Origin: Xanthomonas sp. DAR 34887
GTDB taxonomy: Bacteria; Pseudomonadota; Gammaproteobacteria; Xanthomonadales; Xanthomonadaceae
DNA: 64,000 nt
Assembly (NCBI RefSeq): GCF_041245805.1
Contig: NZ_CP162490.1
Span: 4,069,001-4,133,000 of the forward strand
Direction of reading: 5' to 3'
Numbering within the stretch: the first letter of the stretch is position 1; each line of letters begins with the position of its first letter. The translations under genes were made by a program, and so were the position numbers. The notes below the pieces were generated by a model, which was not told the DNA's origin, did no database searches, and saw nothing but the letters and a program-made list of their open reading frames with translations. Below are positions 53,735 to 63,100 of this stretch, piece after piece.

Positions 53735-54784
53735 ATGTCCTCCCTGAACGGCCTGCTGTGCTACTGCCGGCAAGGCTTCGAGCCCGAGCTGGCGGCCGAA
53801 CTGAACGACCGCGCCGCGCGCGCCGAGCTGCCCGCCTACGCGCGTACCGAACGCAACAGCGGCTACGCGCTGCTGCTCTGCGAGACCGCCTTGCCGCCGC
53901 GCGCACTGCCATGGCGCGGGCTGATCTTCGCGCGGCAGAAACTGCGCCTGCTGGCCGAACTGCGCGAGCTGGATCCCAGCGACCGGATCACGCCGATGCT
54001 GCAGGCGCTGGCCGGACATAGCCGCTTCGGCGACCTGTGGGTGGAGCATCCGGATTCGGACGAAGGCAAGCAGTTGTCCGGCCTGGCGCGCAGTTTCGGC
54101 AACGCGCTGCGTCCGGCGCTGCGCAAGGCCGGCCTGCTGAGCGACAAACCGCAGCCGAAGCTGCCGCGCCTGCACGTGTGCTTCCTCGCCGGCACCCACG
54201 CCCTGCTGGCCGTGGCCGACAGCGACGACAGCGCGCCGTGGCCGCTGGGCATTCCGCGCCTGAAACTGCTGACCGAGGCGCCCTCGCGCTCGGCGCTGAA
54301 ACTGGAAGAGGCGTTGCTGGCGCTGCTGACGCCGGAGGAGCGCGAGACGCTGCTCAAGCCCGGCATGCGCGCCGCCGACCTGGGCGCCGCGCCCGGCGGC
54401 TGGACCTGGGTGCTGACCCGCCAGCACCTGCATGTGACCAGCGTCGACAACGGCCCGCTGCGCCAGCACGTGCTCGACAGCGGCCTGGTCGATCACCTGC
54501 GCGCCGACGGCTTCCACTGGAAGCCGCCGCAGGCGCTGGACTGGATGGTCTGCGACATGGTCGAACAACCGCGCCGCGTCGCCGAGCGCATGGGCACCTG
54601 GTTCCGCGAAGGCTGGTGCCGGCATGCGATCTTCAACCTCAAGCTGCCGATGAAGAAGCGCTGGGACGAGACCCAGCTGTGCCTGGACCTGTTCGCCGAG
54701 CGCGCCGAGCGCCCGCTGCAGATCCGCGCCAAGCAGCTGTACCACGACCGCGAAGAGATCACCGTGCTGGCGATGTCGGTCTGA
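53735..54784 (+). CDS. rlmM: 23S rRNA 2'-O-ribose methyltransferase RlmM
   Basis: A 349-residue enzyme that methylates C2498 of 23S rRNA. The THUMP-like N-terminal part starts LNGLLCYCRQGFEPELAAEL, and the Rossmann methyltransferase domain carries AADLGAAPGGWTWVL, VTSVDNGPLRQ and DWMVCDMVEQP. Length and motifs match E. coli RlmM. It begins 25 bp after the deaminase gene. Confidence 0.95.
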   Translation: MSSLNGLLCYCRQGFEPELAAELNDRAARAELPAYARTERNSGYALLLCETALPPRALPWRGLIFARQKLRLLAELRELDPSDRITPMLQALAGHSRFGDLWVEHPDSDEGKQLSGLARSFGNALRPALRKAGLLSDKPQPKLPRLHVCFLAGTHALLAVADSDDSAPWPLGIPRLKLLTEAPSRSALKLEEALLALLTPEERETLLKPGMRAADLGAAPGGWTWVLTRQHLHVTSVDNGPLRQHVLDSGLVDHLRADGFHWKPPQALDWMVCDMVEQPRRVAERMGTWFREGWCRHAIFNLKLPMKKRWDETQLCLDLFAERAERPLQIRAKQLYHDREEITVLAMSV

Positions 54785-54820
54785 CGTTGCGGGCGCCCAC
54801 TGCGCCCGCCAACAGCGCCT

Positions 54821-54894
54821 CCTGTAGGAGCGGCTTCAGCCGCGACAGGACGTTACCGGCGAGATCCTGTCGCGGCTGAAGCCGCTCCTACAGG
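54821..54894. repeat. Perfect 30-bp inverted REP pair
   Basis: Arms 54821-54850 and 54865-54894 are exact reverse complements with a 14-bp loop, each containing a full REP. Located between the convergent rlmM and Gfo/Idh genes, it is well placed to end both transcripts. Confidence 0.95.
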
Positions 54895-54951
54895 AAATCG
54901 AAGCAAGCGTACCCAACGTCGCGCGGCCGTGGCCCCGCAACCACCGCGCCG

Positions 54952-56067
54952 CTACAGCACGATCCGCTTGCCGCCCTCGCGTGCGGAGCGCTGGATCGCA
55001 TCGATCACGCGCATGTCGCGCAGGCCTTCCTCGCCCGGTGCGCGCAGCGGCGTGCCGTCGAGGATCGCCAGCGCGTCCTCGTCCATCTGCAGCGCCTGCT
55101 GGTGGCGCACCTTGGCATCGAACACGCGGCCGTCGCTGGCGCTGCCGCGGATGCCGTCGTAGCTCTGGAACGGCGCCAGTTCGTACCAGCCGCGCTCGCA
55201 CTCGGCGCGCAGCCGGTTCATGTTGCGGCCGAAGCTGGTGGCGCAGTCGGCGAGCACCTCGTGCGGGAATTCCAGCTTGAACTGCATGTGCTCGTCGACC
55301 TCGTCGAACAGCGCCGGCCGGTCGGTGGAACGGTGCGCGCTGACCGCCAGCGGCTCGGCGCCGACCGTGTAGCGCGCCGCATTGAGCGAATACACGCCCA
55401 TGTCGTACATCGCGCCGCCGCCGAACTGCGCGCGCAAGCGCCACGGCCGCTGCGCCGGATCGGTGTCGCCGTAGCCGTTGAAGCCGGCCTCGGCGCGCAC
55501 CGTGCGCAGCGCGCCGAACGGGCGCTCGCCGGCCAGCGCGATGATCCGCCGCGTGTTCGGTTCGTGCTGCATGCGGTAGCCGATGCTCAGCCGCACCTTG
55601 TTGCGCGCGCAGGCGGCGATCATCGATTGCGCCTCGTCGGCATGCATCGCCATCGGCTTCTCGCACCACACGTGCTTGCCGGCCGCAGCCGCGCGCACGC
55701 TCAGCGGCGCATGCAGATGGGTCGGTGTGACCACGTAGACCACGTCGATGTCCGGGTTGTCGGCGATGCGCTCCAGGTCGTCGTAGTTGTAGACGTTGCG
55801 ATCGGGAATGCGGTAGCGCGATTGCCACTGCGGAATCTTGTGCGGCGAGCCGGTGACGATGCCGGCCAGCCGGCAGTGCCTGGTCAGCGCCAGGCCCGGC
55901 GCCAGGCGCTCGGTGGCATAGCTGCCCAGCCCGACCAACGCCACCCCCAGCGGCTTCTTCGGCTTGCCGCGCGGGGCCGCCAACAGCGGCGATCCCAACA
56001 GCCCTGCGCCCGCCGCAGACAACCCGGCGAGCAGCACACGGCGACGATTCGGCGAGGACAGCGACAT
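54952..56067 (-). CDS. Gfo/Idh/MocA-family oxidoreductase, exported
   Basis: A 371-residue protein with a Tat-like leader (PNRRRVLLAGLSAAGAGLLG) followed by an NAD(P)-binding Rossmann domain (LGVALVGLGSYATERLAPGL), the EKP motif (VWCEKPMAMHADEAQ) and the Gfo/Idh C-terminal domain (GGGAMYDMGVYSLNAARYTV). It resembles glucose-fructose oxidoreductase. Export with bound cofactor through Tat fits the leader. The substrate is unknown. Confidence 0.87.
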   Translation of the reverse strand: MSLSSPNRRRVLLAGLSAAGAGLLGSPLLAAPRGKPKKPLGVALVGLGSYATERLAPGLALTRHCRLAGIVTGSPHKIPQWQSRYRIPDRNVYNYDDLERIADNPDIDVVYVVTPTHLHAPLSVRAAAAGKHVWCEKPMAMHADEAQSMIAACARNKVRLSIGYRMQHEPNTRRIIALAGERPFGALRTVRAEAGFNGYGDTDPAQRPWRLRAQFGGGAMYDMGVYSLNAARYTVGAEPLAVSAHRSTDRPALFDEVDEHMQFKLEFPHEVLADCATSFGRNMNRLRAECERGWYELAPFQSYDGIRGSASDGRVFDAKVRHQQALQMDEDALAILDGTPLRAPGEEGLRDMRVIDAIQRSAREGGKRIVL

Positions 56068-56200
56068 GCGGATCTCCCTGGCGCCCGGATGCGGACCGCC
56101 CGAACCTTAACGCATCCAGCGCCCTGCGTTGTGAGCGCCATCCCGGCCGCGCCGGCACGTCTGGCACACTGCGCGGCCCTGCATCGCTTCGGGTCGGTCC

Positions 56201-57115
56201 ATGTCCATTCGCCTGCCGTTTCTCGCCGTTGCCGGCGCTGTGCTGCTGCTCGCCTGCGGCGCGGCGCCCGCCGCGGACGCCGACCTGTTCCGCGCCCGCG
56301 ACCTGATCGGCGACGGCGTGTTCACCCACGGCATCGAAGGCCCGGCGAGCGGCCCGGACGGCGCGCTGTACGTGGTCAACTTCGGCCACGAAGGCAGCAT
56401 CGGCCGGGTCGGCTTCGCCGCCGATGGCCGCGCGCAGGCCGCGCTGTTCGTGGACCTGCCCGCCGGCAGCATCGGCAACGGCATCCGTTTCGACCGCGCA
56501 GGGCGCATGTACGTGGCCGACTACGCCCAGCACCGCATCCTGCGCATCGCGCCGCACAGCACGCGCATCGAGGTCTATGCCACGCTGCCCGGCGCGTTCC
56601 AGCCGAACGACATCGCCATGGCGCCGGACGGCACCCTGTACGCCAGCGACCCGGACTGGAAAGGCAACGGCGGCCAGCTGTGGCGCATCGACCGCGACCG
56701 CAGCGCGCACCTGATCGAGACCGGCATGGGCACCACCAACGGCATCGAGGTCAGCCCCGACGGCAAGCGCCTGTACGTCAACGAGAGCGTGCAGCGCAGG
56801 ATCTGGGTCTACGACCGCGCCGGCGACGGCAGCCTGTCCAACAAGCGCCTGCTGCTGGCGTTCCCCGATTTCGGCCTGGACGGCATGCGCTGCGACGCCG
56901 ACGGCAATCTGTACCTGGCCCGCTACGATGCCGGCAAGGTGCTGGTGCTCGACCCCGCCGGCAAGGTCCTGCACGAGATCGCCACCAAGGGCCGCAAGCC
57001 CACCAACGTGGCCTTCGGCGGCAAGGACGGGCGCGACGTCTACGTGACCCTGCAGGACCGCGGCGCGATCGAGACCTTCCGCAGCGATCGCCGCGGGCGC
57101 GAATACGGCCGTTAA
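56201..57115 (+). CDS. SMP-30/gluconolactonase-like beta-propeller protein
   Basis: A 304-residue exported protein with a signal peptide whose end (LLLACGA) could be a lipobox, then six-bladed propeller repeats: GIEGPASGPDGALYVVNFGH, GNGIRFDRAGRMYVADYAQH, PNDIAMAPDGTLYASDPDW, TNGIEVSPDGKRLYVNES, GLDGMRCDADGNLYLARYD. Metal-ligand positions typical of SMP-30 lactonases appear present. It may hydrolyse a sugar lactone; pairing with the divergent sugar oxidoreductase is suggestive. Confidence 0.82.
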   Translation: MSIRLPFLAVAGAVLLLACGAAPAADADLFRARDLIGDGVFTHGIEGPASGPDGALYVVNFGHEGSIGRVGFAADGRAQAALFVDLPAGSIGNGIRFDRAGRMYVADYAQHRILRIAPHSTRIEVYATLPGAFQPNDIAMAPDGTLYASDPDWKGNGGQLWRIDRDRSAHLIETGMGTTNGIEVSPDGKRLYVNESVQRRIWVYDRAGDGSLSNKRLLLAFPDFGLDGMRCDADGNLYLARYDAGKVLVLDPAGKVLHEIATKGRKPTNVAFGGKDGRDVYVTLQDRGAIETFRSDRRGREYGR

Positions 57116-57211
57116 TCCCTACAATGCCGTTGGGATGCGCATCGCATCGTCGTCTCAGTCCGCGCAATCGCGGTAGGGCATCCTGCCTGCACTGACTGGA
57201 GGGCCGCGCAC

Positions 57212-57934
57212 ATGCAGCCGATCGAACTGAAAGACCCGGCCGGCTTCGCCGACGAATTCCTGCGCCTGACCCTGTTGCAAGGGTTCCAGTCGCTGACCAA
57301 GCGCGACCTGGAGTTGCTGATCTTCGTGCTGCTGGAGCGCGACGGCGCGATCTCGCGCAGCGATTCCAACAACGCGGTGGCGCTGCGCCTGCGGGTGACC
57401 CCGGCCAAGGTGAAGGGCCTGCGCCGCGACGGCTATGCGCGCTGGCGCGCGCTGGTGCCCGAAGACGGCGACGCGGCCCTGGAGCGCATCGTGGCGACGG
57501 TGCTCACCGAAGACAACCTGCGCGCCGGGGCCAAGCACGTCAGCGAACGCAGCAAGAAGGAAGGCTTCCTGGCGATCCGCATCGAGCATCCGGACGACCA
57601 GCAGCGCTTCGAGCAGGCGATCGTCGATGTCGGCGCGATGCCGGTGTACGAGCGCAACCGCGACGTGGTCGCGGTGCGCTTCGACACCTTGCTGAAGATC
57701 GCCGAGCGCTGGGGTTACCTGCAGCCGGAACCGGAAAAGGTGGTGCGCGAGCTGGAGAAGCTCACCCCGACCGCCGAGGAAGTGGCGGACCTGTTGAAGA
57801 AGGACGTCGGCAAGCTACGCTGGGAGGATGTGCGCCGCGCGCTCAACAGCCTCGGCGCCAAGGCCATCGCCAGCACCGCCGAGGGCGGGCTGAAGGGACT
57901 GCTGAAGCTGGCGTTCCCGTTCATCCCCGGCTGA
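57212..57934 (+). CDS. Unknown protein with N-terminal winged-helix-like region
   Basis: A 240-residue protein I do not recognise. Residues ~15-75 look like a winged helix (LTKRDLELLIFVLLERDGAI; NNAVALRLRVTPAKVKGLRR). The middle is charged and mixed, and the C-terminal third is helical (TPTAEEVADLLKKDVGKLRW), ending in a hydrophobic GGLKGLLKLAFPFIPG that might touch a membrane. It stands alone, 96 bp after the SMP-30-like gene. GC content is as the surroundings. Confidence 0.7.
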   Translation: MQPIELKDPAGFADEFLRLTLLQGFQSLTKRDLELLIFVLLERDGAISRSDSNNAVALRLRVTPAKVKGLRRDGYARWRALVPEDGDAALERIVATVLTEDNLRAGAKHVSERSKKEGFLAIRIEHPDDQQRFEQAIVDVGAMPVYERNRDVVAVRFDTLLKIAERWGYLQPEPEKVVRELEKLTPTAEEVADLLKKDVGKLRWEDVRRALNSLGAKAIASTAEGGLKGLLKLAFPFIPG

Positions 57935-57976
57935 GCCCGCGGCGCTTTTCCACCATTCGCACCATCGGAGTCCGTT

Positions 57977-58387
57977 GTGTCCATGCCCCGCCGTTCGTCC
58001 CTGTTCCTCGCCCTCCTGCTCGCGGCCGCCACCGTGCCGGCCGCCGCGCAGAACCTGCGGTCCACCTCCAGCGCCGTCACCGAGCCGTTGCGCGACGTGC
58101 CGGTCGGTGTGGTGTCGCAGCCGCTGAGCAGCGGCGAGGTGACCCACCAGGTGCGGCTGGACATGCCACAGGGCCAGGCGCCGGTCACCGTGCGCACCAT
58201 CCAGCCCGACCGCGTCGCCGGCAACTACCGCATCGATTTCGACGCGCTGGACAGCGACCACGATGGCTACATCAGCCGCAGCGAAGCGCAGGCCAACCCG
58301 GCGCTGGCCGACGAATTCGATGCGCTGGACCCGCAACGCCGCGGGCGCCTGAGCCGCGAGCAGCTGGCCGGTTGGCTGGCGCGGTAG
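57977..58387 (+). CDS. Secreted EF-hand-like protein
   Basis: A 136-residue exported protein (signal SLFLALLLAAATVPAAAQ) with a C-terminal canonical EF-hand loop DSDHDGYISRSE and a second degenerate one (DALDPQRRGRLSREQ). It probably binds calcium in the periplasm or outside. It starts with GTG at 57977, or with ATG two codons later. Confidence 0.8.
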   Translation: MSMPRRSSLFLALLLAAATVPAAAQNLRSTSSAVTEPLRDVPVGVVSQPLSSGEVTHQVRLDMPQGQAPVTVRTIQPDRVAGNYRIDFDALDSDHDGYISRSEAQANPALADEFDALDPQRRGRLSREQLAGWLAR

Positions 58388-58880
58388 CTGAAAGGGTTGG
58401 GATCGCGGGCCGGGGATTCCTAAGGGCCGGACTCCATGGCACCGGCAATGCACACGCATGGCCTTCGGCCCCGGTTACGGCGTCTTCGCAGCAGCCTTGC
58501 GCCATGCGGGTCCATATCTCCTTTCCGAGGACGCTTCGAGCGCGGATCGCGGCTGAAGTCCTCTCCATGCTTGAGATACACCTACGCGCCGAACGCGTCG
58601 TCGGGCAACGATCGAACACGACGTATCGTGGTGGAAGATCGCGCCCTGCAGATTGAACAAATCCCCGCGGCACGCGGCGGCGGCGAATGCGCATGCGCGG
58701 GACTGGATCCGGCTGTGGGAGAGCAATAGATCACCGATTGCACGCGACGCTGCATCGGCGACCTCATGTCCGTTCTGGCCTTCGCAGTGTCCGGCGAGCG
58801 CCTTCGGCCGACAGCGCGCAGCCGCACCATCACAGCCGGGCCACCGCGCTTCGGCGGCCAGCTGCCGATCTCGCATGCGG
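58388..58880. other. Lower-GC intergenic region, nothing coding recognised
   Basis: About 490 bp with visibly lower GC than either side. The only repeat trace is a decayed REP-like CGCGGCTGAAGTCCTCTCC near 58549-58567. Short open frames here show no family features. Together with the next gene it forms a compositional patch. Confidence 0.55.
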
Positions 58881-59891
58881 CTAGCGTCCGTGCAGGAGGG
58901 TGTCCAACCGGCGCCGGCCTTCTTCGATCGCCGCAACGCCGTGGCCTGCAGGAACGCTTTCGAACAGCGCTTTCCCGATCGCCATTCGGCGTTCGCTCAG
59001 CGCATCCTGCAACCTGACGAACAAGGTCGCGTCATCGACATGCCGCTGGAGTTCCACGATCTCCTCCGGCCGGTCCTGCAGCACGTGGAAGCAGTAGTTC
59101 ATGAGAGTCATGTCCGACACAAACACGGCCTCGGCCGACTGCGAAGGACGCAGCGCGTCGACCAGCGCGGCGAAGATCCGCCCCCGGTCGTGGGCGTACG
59201 CACGCAGGAACACGTCCGGATACATGAGCTCGCCCGAACCCTCGCCCACCCCGAAGCGATGGACTGCGGCATCGGGCTCCGCCAGCAACCTGATCAGGCC
59301 CGCCTGATAGTCCTTGAGTATGTAGAACAGCGCCCGCTCCTTCCGGCTATCGGCCTTGATCGCCGCATAGGCCAGGTCGACCACCTCCAGGAACGGCACG
59401 AGACCCAGCGCATCGGTGGCCATCACCATCCGGTCGCCCTCGATGCCGAACCGGCGCCAGGTCTCGTCGTCGATGCTCAGTTCGAAAAGCAGGGCCCTGA
59501 GCAAAGCGCTCCTCAGCCGTGCCTGCGTATCGAGCGTGCCGTTCTTCATGTCGATCAACTGGATCAGGCAGAAGAACACGGCACGCTCGCCGTTGGTGCG
59601 CCGGCGGTTGTCGATCTCGAGCAGGTAGCCGAAGCGGGACAGCACCAGCAGCAGCGCATGGCAGTCCGCCTCGGTGAACCCCGTTTTCGCCATCGCCTTC
59701 TCGAATGCAGCGACTGAGAACAGGTCGTGCCAGCGGCTCGCCAGAACGGCCGACCCATCGCGCTTGCGCGCGGCCACGCAAAACAGCGACGGCTCGTCCT
59801 CCTTGTAGAACAGGGGGCCGAACTCCCTCGGGCACGGCCGGATGCCGAGCACGTTCTCGAGCTTATGGGCGAGCAGACCGAAGACGTCCAT
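58881..59891 (-). CDS. Hypothetical cytosolic protein
   Basis: A 336-residue, largely helical protein with no signal peptide or membrane segment and no motif I know. It has FGPLFYKEDEPSLFCVAARK near the start, a region of paired helices (LLRALLFELSIDDETWRRFG) and ALVDALRPSQSAEAVFVSDM later. Codon use is less GC-biased than the flanking ubi and EF-hand genes, suggesting later arrival. ATG at 59891 is preferred; upstream codons overlap the ubi gene. Confidence 0.65.
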   Translation of the reverse strand: MDVFGLLAHKLENVLGIRPCPREFGPLFYKEDEPSLFCVAARKRDGSAVLASRWHDLFSVAAFEKAMAKTGFTEADCHALLLVLSRFGYLLEIDNRRRTNGERAVFFCLIQLIDMKNGTLDTQARLRSALLRALLFELSIDDETWRRFGIEGDRMVMATDALGLVPFLEVVDLAYAAIKADSRKERALFYILKDYQAGLIRLLAEPDAAVHRFGVGEGSGELMYPDVFLRAYAHDRGRIFAALVDALRPSQSAEAVFVSDMTLMNYCFHVLQDRPEEIVELQRHVDDATLFVRLQDALSERRMAIGKALFESVPAGHGVAAIEEGRRRLDTLLHGR

Positions 59892-59940
59892 CTCAATCGT
59901 TGCGCATGCCTGCGTCCTCGTGCCGTCCGACCGCGACCGG

Positions 59941-61119
59941 TTACGCCCCCGACGCGCGCTTCCAGAACCCATGCAGCAGCATCGGCAGCTTGCCGGCCAG
60001 GCCGAGCAGCGGGCCGCGCAGCAGGGTCAGGTGCATCTCGTCGTTGGAAAACAGCCGGTTGATCGCATCGAAGCCGTAGGCGGCCACGGTGTTGTCGCTG
60101 CGACGGCTGCGCGCCCAGCGCGCCAGCCGGTGCGGCGCCGACCAGTCGACCCGCCGCGCCTGCGCCTGGCGCACCTGCGCGGCCAGCGCGGCGACGTCGC
60201 GCAGCCCGAGGTTGACGCCCTGCCCGGCCAGCGGATGCACCACGTGCGCGGCATCGCCCAGCACCAGCAGGCGGCCGCGGTGGTAGTCCTCCACCAGTTG
60301 CCGGCGCAGCGGGAAACCGACCCGCGGCGACAGTGCGCGCACCGCGCCCAGCCGCGCGCCGAAGGCCTGGGTCAGCTCGGCGCCGAACGCGGCGTCGTCC
60401 AGCGCCAGCACCCGCGCCGCCTCGGCCTCGGGCAGCGTCCACACGATCGAACTGCGGCCGTCGGCGAACGGCAGGAACGCCAGCGGGCCGCCGGGCAGGA
60501 AGCGCTGCCAGGCGGTGTCCTGGTGCGGCAGCTCGGTGTGCACGAAGGCGACCACGCCGCGCTGGCCGTAGTCGTGCGCCGGCGCGTCCAGCCCGGCCAG
60601 GCCGCGCAGCGTGGAATCGGCGCCGTCGGCGGCGATCGCCAGGCGCGCGTCGAGCCGGCTGCCGTCGTCCAGGCGCAGGCGCACGCGCTCTTCCGCCATC
60701 TCCACCGCCTCGACCCGCGCCGGGCAGTGCAGTTGCACCCCGGCCGCCGGCAGAGCCGCCCACAGTTGTTCGACCAGCAACGCGTGCTCGACGATCCAGC
60801 CCAACTGATCGCGGCCCAGCGCATCGGCATCGAAGTCCAGCTCGCCACCGCCACCGGCATCCCACACGCGCATGCGCCGGTAGGCCTGCGCGCGCCGCGC
60901 CAGCACCTGCGGCCACACGCCCAGCGCCTGCAGCAGCGCGGCGTTGTCCGGGGCGAACGCGTACACGCGCAGGTCCGGCTCGGCCGGCGACCAGCGCGGC
61001 GGCTCGCGGCCCTCGACCAGCGCCACCGCCAGGCCTTCGCCGGCCAGCGCCAACGCGCAGGCGGCGCCGACCACGCCACCGCCGACCACCACCACATCCA
61101 GCACGCCGCGCCGGCTCAT
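59941..61119 (-). CDS. UbiH/UbiF/Coq6-family ring hydroxylase
   Basis: A 392-residue FAD monooxygenase of ubiquinone synthesis. The FAD dinucleotide motif is VVVVGGGVVGAACALALAGE; the second FAD contact is LLVLGDAAHVVHPLAGQGVN (GD motif); a DG motif is in LAIAADGADSTLRGLAG. It overlaps ubiH by 4 bp. Which ring position it hydroxylates (UbiF- or UbiI-like) cannot be read from sequence. ATG at 61119 is used; 61137 is an alternative. Confidence 0.88.
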   Translation of the reverse strand: MSRRGVLDVVVVGGGVVGAACALALAGEGLAVALVEGREPPRWSPAEPDLRVYAFAPDNAALLQALGVWPQVLARRAQAYRRMRVWDAGGGGELDFDADALGRDQLGWIVEHALLVEQLWAALPAAGVQLHCPARVEAVEMAEERVRLRLDDGSRLDARLAIAADGADSTLRGLAGLDAPAHDYGQRGVVAFVHTELPHQDTAWQRFLPGGPLAFLPFADGRSSIVWTLPEAEAARVLALDDAAFGAELTQAFGARLGAVRALSPRVGFPLRRQLVEDYHRGRLLVLGDAAHVVHPLAGQGVNLGLRDVAALAAQVRQAQARRVDWSAPHRLARWARSRRSDNTVAAYGFDAINRLFSNDEMHLTLLRGPLLGLAGKLPMLLHGFWKRASGA

Positions 61120-62330
61120 GGCGTCGCCTCCCGACACAGTTGCGGCACTTCGCCGCGGAAGCCCATCGCGCCGCCGACCAGGAACGACTGCAGCGGCGCG
61201 GCCTGCGCGGCCGCCAGCAAGCCCAGGCTGCGCAGCGGGCGCAGCAGCGGCGCCGGGTTGGCGGTCAGCCGCGCCAGGCCGCCGGAGAAGGTGACGGTGC
61301 GCTGCCGGTCCTGCTCGCGACGCTGCGCGTACTGCTGCAGCAGCGCCGGCGCGCCGGGATCGGTGCGATCGCGCTCGATCAGCTCGGCCAGGGTCAGCGC
61401 GTCGCGCAGGCCCAGGTTGAAACCCTGCGCGCCCAGTGGATGCAGCGTCTGCGCGGCATTGCCGAGCAGCACCGCGCGCGCGTCGGTCAGGCGCCCGGCC
61501 AGCACCTGCACGATCGGGTAGGCGCTGCGCTCGCCGCTGCCCAGCAGGCGGCCGACGCGCCAGCCCAGCGCCTCCTGCAGGCGCTGCAGCCAGCCGGCCT
61601 CGTCGAGCGCGGCCACCGCGTCGGCGTGCTCGGCGGCGACCGCGTGGATCGCGCCGTAGTGGCGATCGCCGCGCGGCAGCAACGCGGTCGGGCCGTCGTC
61701 GCGGAACCGCTCGTAGGCGGTGCCGTCGGGTTGGCGGCTGCCGCGCACCCGCGCCACGAACAGGGTCTGGCCGAAATCGTGGCGGGCGGCATCGATGCCC
61801 AGCGCGCCGCGCACCGCGCTGGCGCTGCCGTCGGCACCGACCAGCAGCCGCGTCTGCAGCACGTGGGTCGCGCCATCCTGGGCGATGCGCACCGAGCGCA
61901 GCCCTGCCTCCTGGTCCGCCTCCAGCGCCAGGAACTGCGCCGGCCGGTAACGGCTGACGTGGGAGGCTTCGGCCAGCCGCGCTTCCAGCGCCTCGCCGAA
62001 ATCGCGCGCCACCACCACCTGCCCGAACGCCTCGCGCCCATAGTCGGCCGCCTCCAGCCGCACCCGGCCGAAATCGCCTTCGCGGCTGACGTGGATGCGC
62101 CGGATCGGTCCGGTCGGCGCGCGCAACCGCTGCATCACCCCCAGCGCGCCCAGCGCGTTGACCGTGGCCGCGGCGAAGCTGAGATTGCGCTGGTCGAACA
62201 CCGGCGGCAGCGCGCCCGGCGGCGCGGCCTCGATCAGGCCCACGTCCACGCCCAGGCGGTCCAGCGCGATGGCCAGGCTGGCGCCGACCAGCCCGCCGCC
62301 AACGATCACTACGTCATGTCGTTTGCTCAT
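61116..62330 (-). CDS. ubiH: 2-octaprenyl-6-methoxyphenol hydroxylase-type enzyme
   Basis: A 404-residue FAD monooxygenase with DVVIVGGGLVGASLAIALDR, the DG motif LLVGADGSASAVRGALGI and AVLLGNAAQTLHPLGAQGFN. The GNAAxTLHPxxxQGxNLG form of the last motif is typical of UbiH. It is the first gene of a two-gene hydroxylase operon, read with a 4-bp overlap (ATGA) into the next. It acts at the inner membrane face in aerobic ubiquinone synthesis. Confidence 0.9.
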   Translation of the reverse strand: MSKRHDVVIVGGGLVGASLAIALDRLGVDVGLIEAAPPGALPPVFDQRNLSFAAATVNALGALGVMQRLRAPTGPIRRIHVSREGDFGRVRLEAADYGREAFGQVVVARDFGEALEARLAEASHVSRYRPAQFLALEADQEAGLRSVRIAQDGATHVLQTRLLVGADGSASAVRGALGIDAARHDFGQTLFVARVRGSRQPDGTAYERFRDDGPTALLPRGDRHYGAIHAVAAEHADAVAALDEAGWLQRLQEALGWRVGRLLGSGERSAYPIVQVLAGRLTDARAVLLGNAAQTLHPLGAQGFNLGLRDALTLAELIERDRTDPGAPALLQQYAQRREQDRQRTVTFSGGLARLTANPAPLLRPLRSLGLLAAAQAAPLQSFLVGGAMGFRGEVPQLCREATP

Positions 62331-62495
62331 CCGGCCATGATACGGCCGGGGACCGAATCGTCGGTGATCGCAACGCCGTGCCGGCTGCGCGCGCCCGGCC
62401 CGCGCGGCGCCGCGGCCGGGCCGCCGCCAGGCGCGCGCCCAGGCGCGCCGCTTCCAGTAGAATCGGCGGTCTCCGTAAACCGGTGCCCGCCCGCC

Positions 62496-63080
62496 ATGAC
62501 TCCTACCAGCCACCGCCTTCCCGCCCTGCTCCTGCTGGCAGCGCTGCTGGCCGCGACCCGCATCAACCACTTCGGCGCGATCCCGGACGCCTCCTGGGCG
62601 GTGTTCTTCGTCGGCGGCTTCTATCTGCGCGGCTGGACCCGCTGGGCGTTCCCGGCACTGATGGCGCTGGCGGTGCTGATCGACTACCTGGTGATCCGTG
62701 GCCAGGGCCTGGACTTTTGGCAGCACTACTGCGTGTCGCCGGCCTACTGGTGCCTGATCCCGGCCTACTTCGCGCTGTGGGCCGGCGGCAGCTGGCTGGC
62801 GCAGCGCTACCGCGGCGCCGGCTGGCGCGTGCTGGGCCTGACCGCGGCCAGCCTGGTGGTGGCGGTGGCGGTGTGCCACCTGATCGCGCAGGGCAGCTTC
62901 TACTGGGTCAGCCGCAGCGTGCCGAACCCGACCATCGCCGGCTGGTGGCAGAACTACAGCGACTGGCTGCTGCCCTATCTGGGCAGCGCAGCGCTGTACA
63001 CCGCGCTGGTGGCGGCGGTCCAGGTCGGGATCGAGCAGCTGGCGCGGCTGGGCCAGCGTGGCCAGCCCGCCGGCCACTGA
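62496..63080 (+). CDS. Probable BtuM-type cobalamin transporter
   Basis: A 194-residue protein with about six transmembrane helices (ALLLLAALLAATRINHFGAI; ASWAVFFVGGFYLRGWTRWA; AFPALMALAVLIDYLVI; YFALWAGGSWLAQRY region and two more). Size, topology, and a cysteine at residue 79 in WQHYCVSPAYWCL recall BtuM, the S-component-like vitamin B12 carrier whose cobalt-binding Cys is near residue 80. The next gene, 20 bp on, encodes the cobalamin adenosyltransferase, which strengthens the call. The assignment is inference from memory of the family. Confidence 0.65.
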   Translation: MTPTSHRLPALLLLAALLAATRINHFGAIPDASWAVFFVGGFYLRGWTRWAFPALMALAVLIDYLVIRGQGLDFWQHYCVSPAYWCLIPAYFALWAGGSWLAQRYRGAGWRVLGLTAASLVVAVAVCHLIAQGSFYWVSRSVPNPTIAGWWQNYSDWLLPYLGSAALYTALVAAVQVGIEQLARLGQRGQPAGH

Positions 63081-63100
63081 GCCCGGGCCCGGCCTCGACG

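Noticed and set aside
62331..62495. Cobalamin riboswitch before the BtuM-like gene
   Set aside because: I looked for the B12 box and found no convincing match; the leader is just GC-rich.
60333..63080. A 915-codon plus-strand frame
   Set aside because: Only its last 194 codons (from 62496) are real; the rest is antisense to the two ubi genes and very Arg/Pro-rich.
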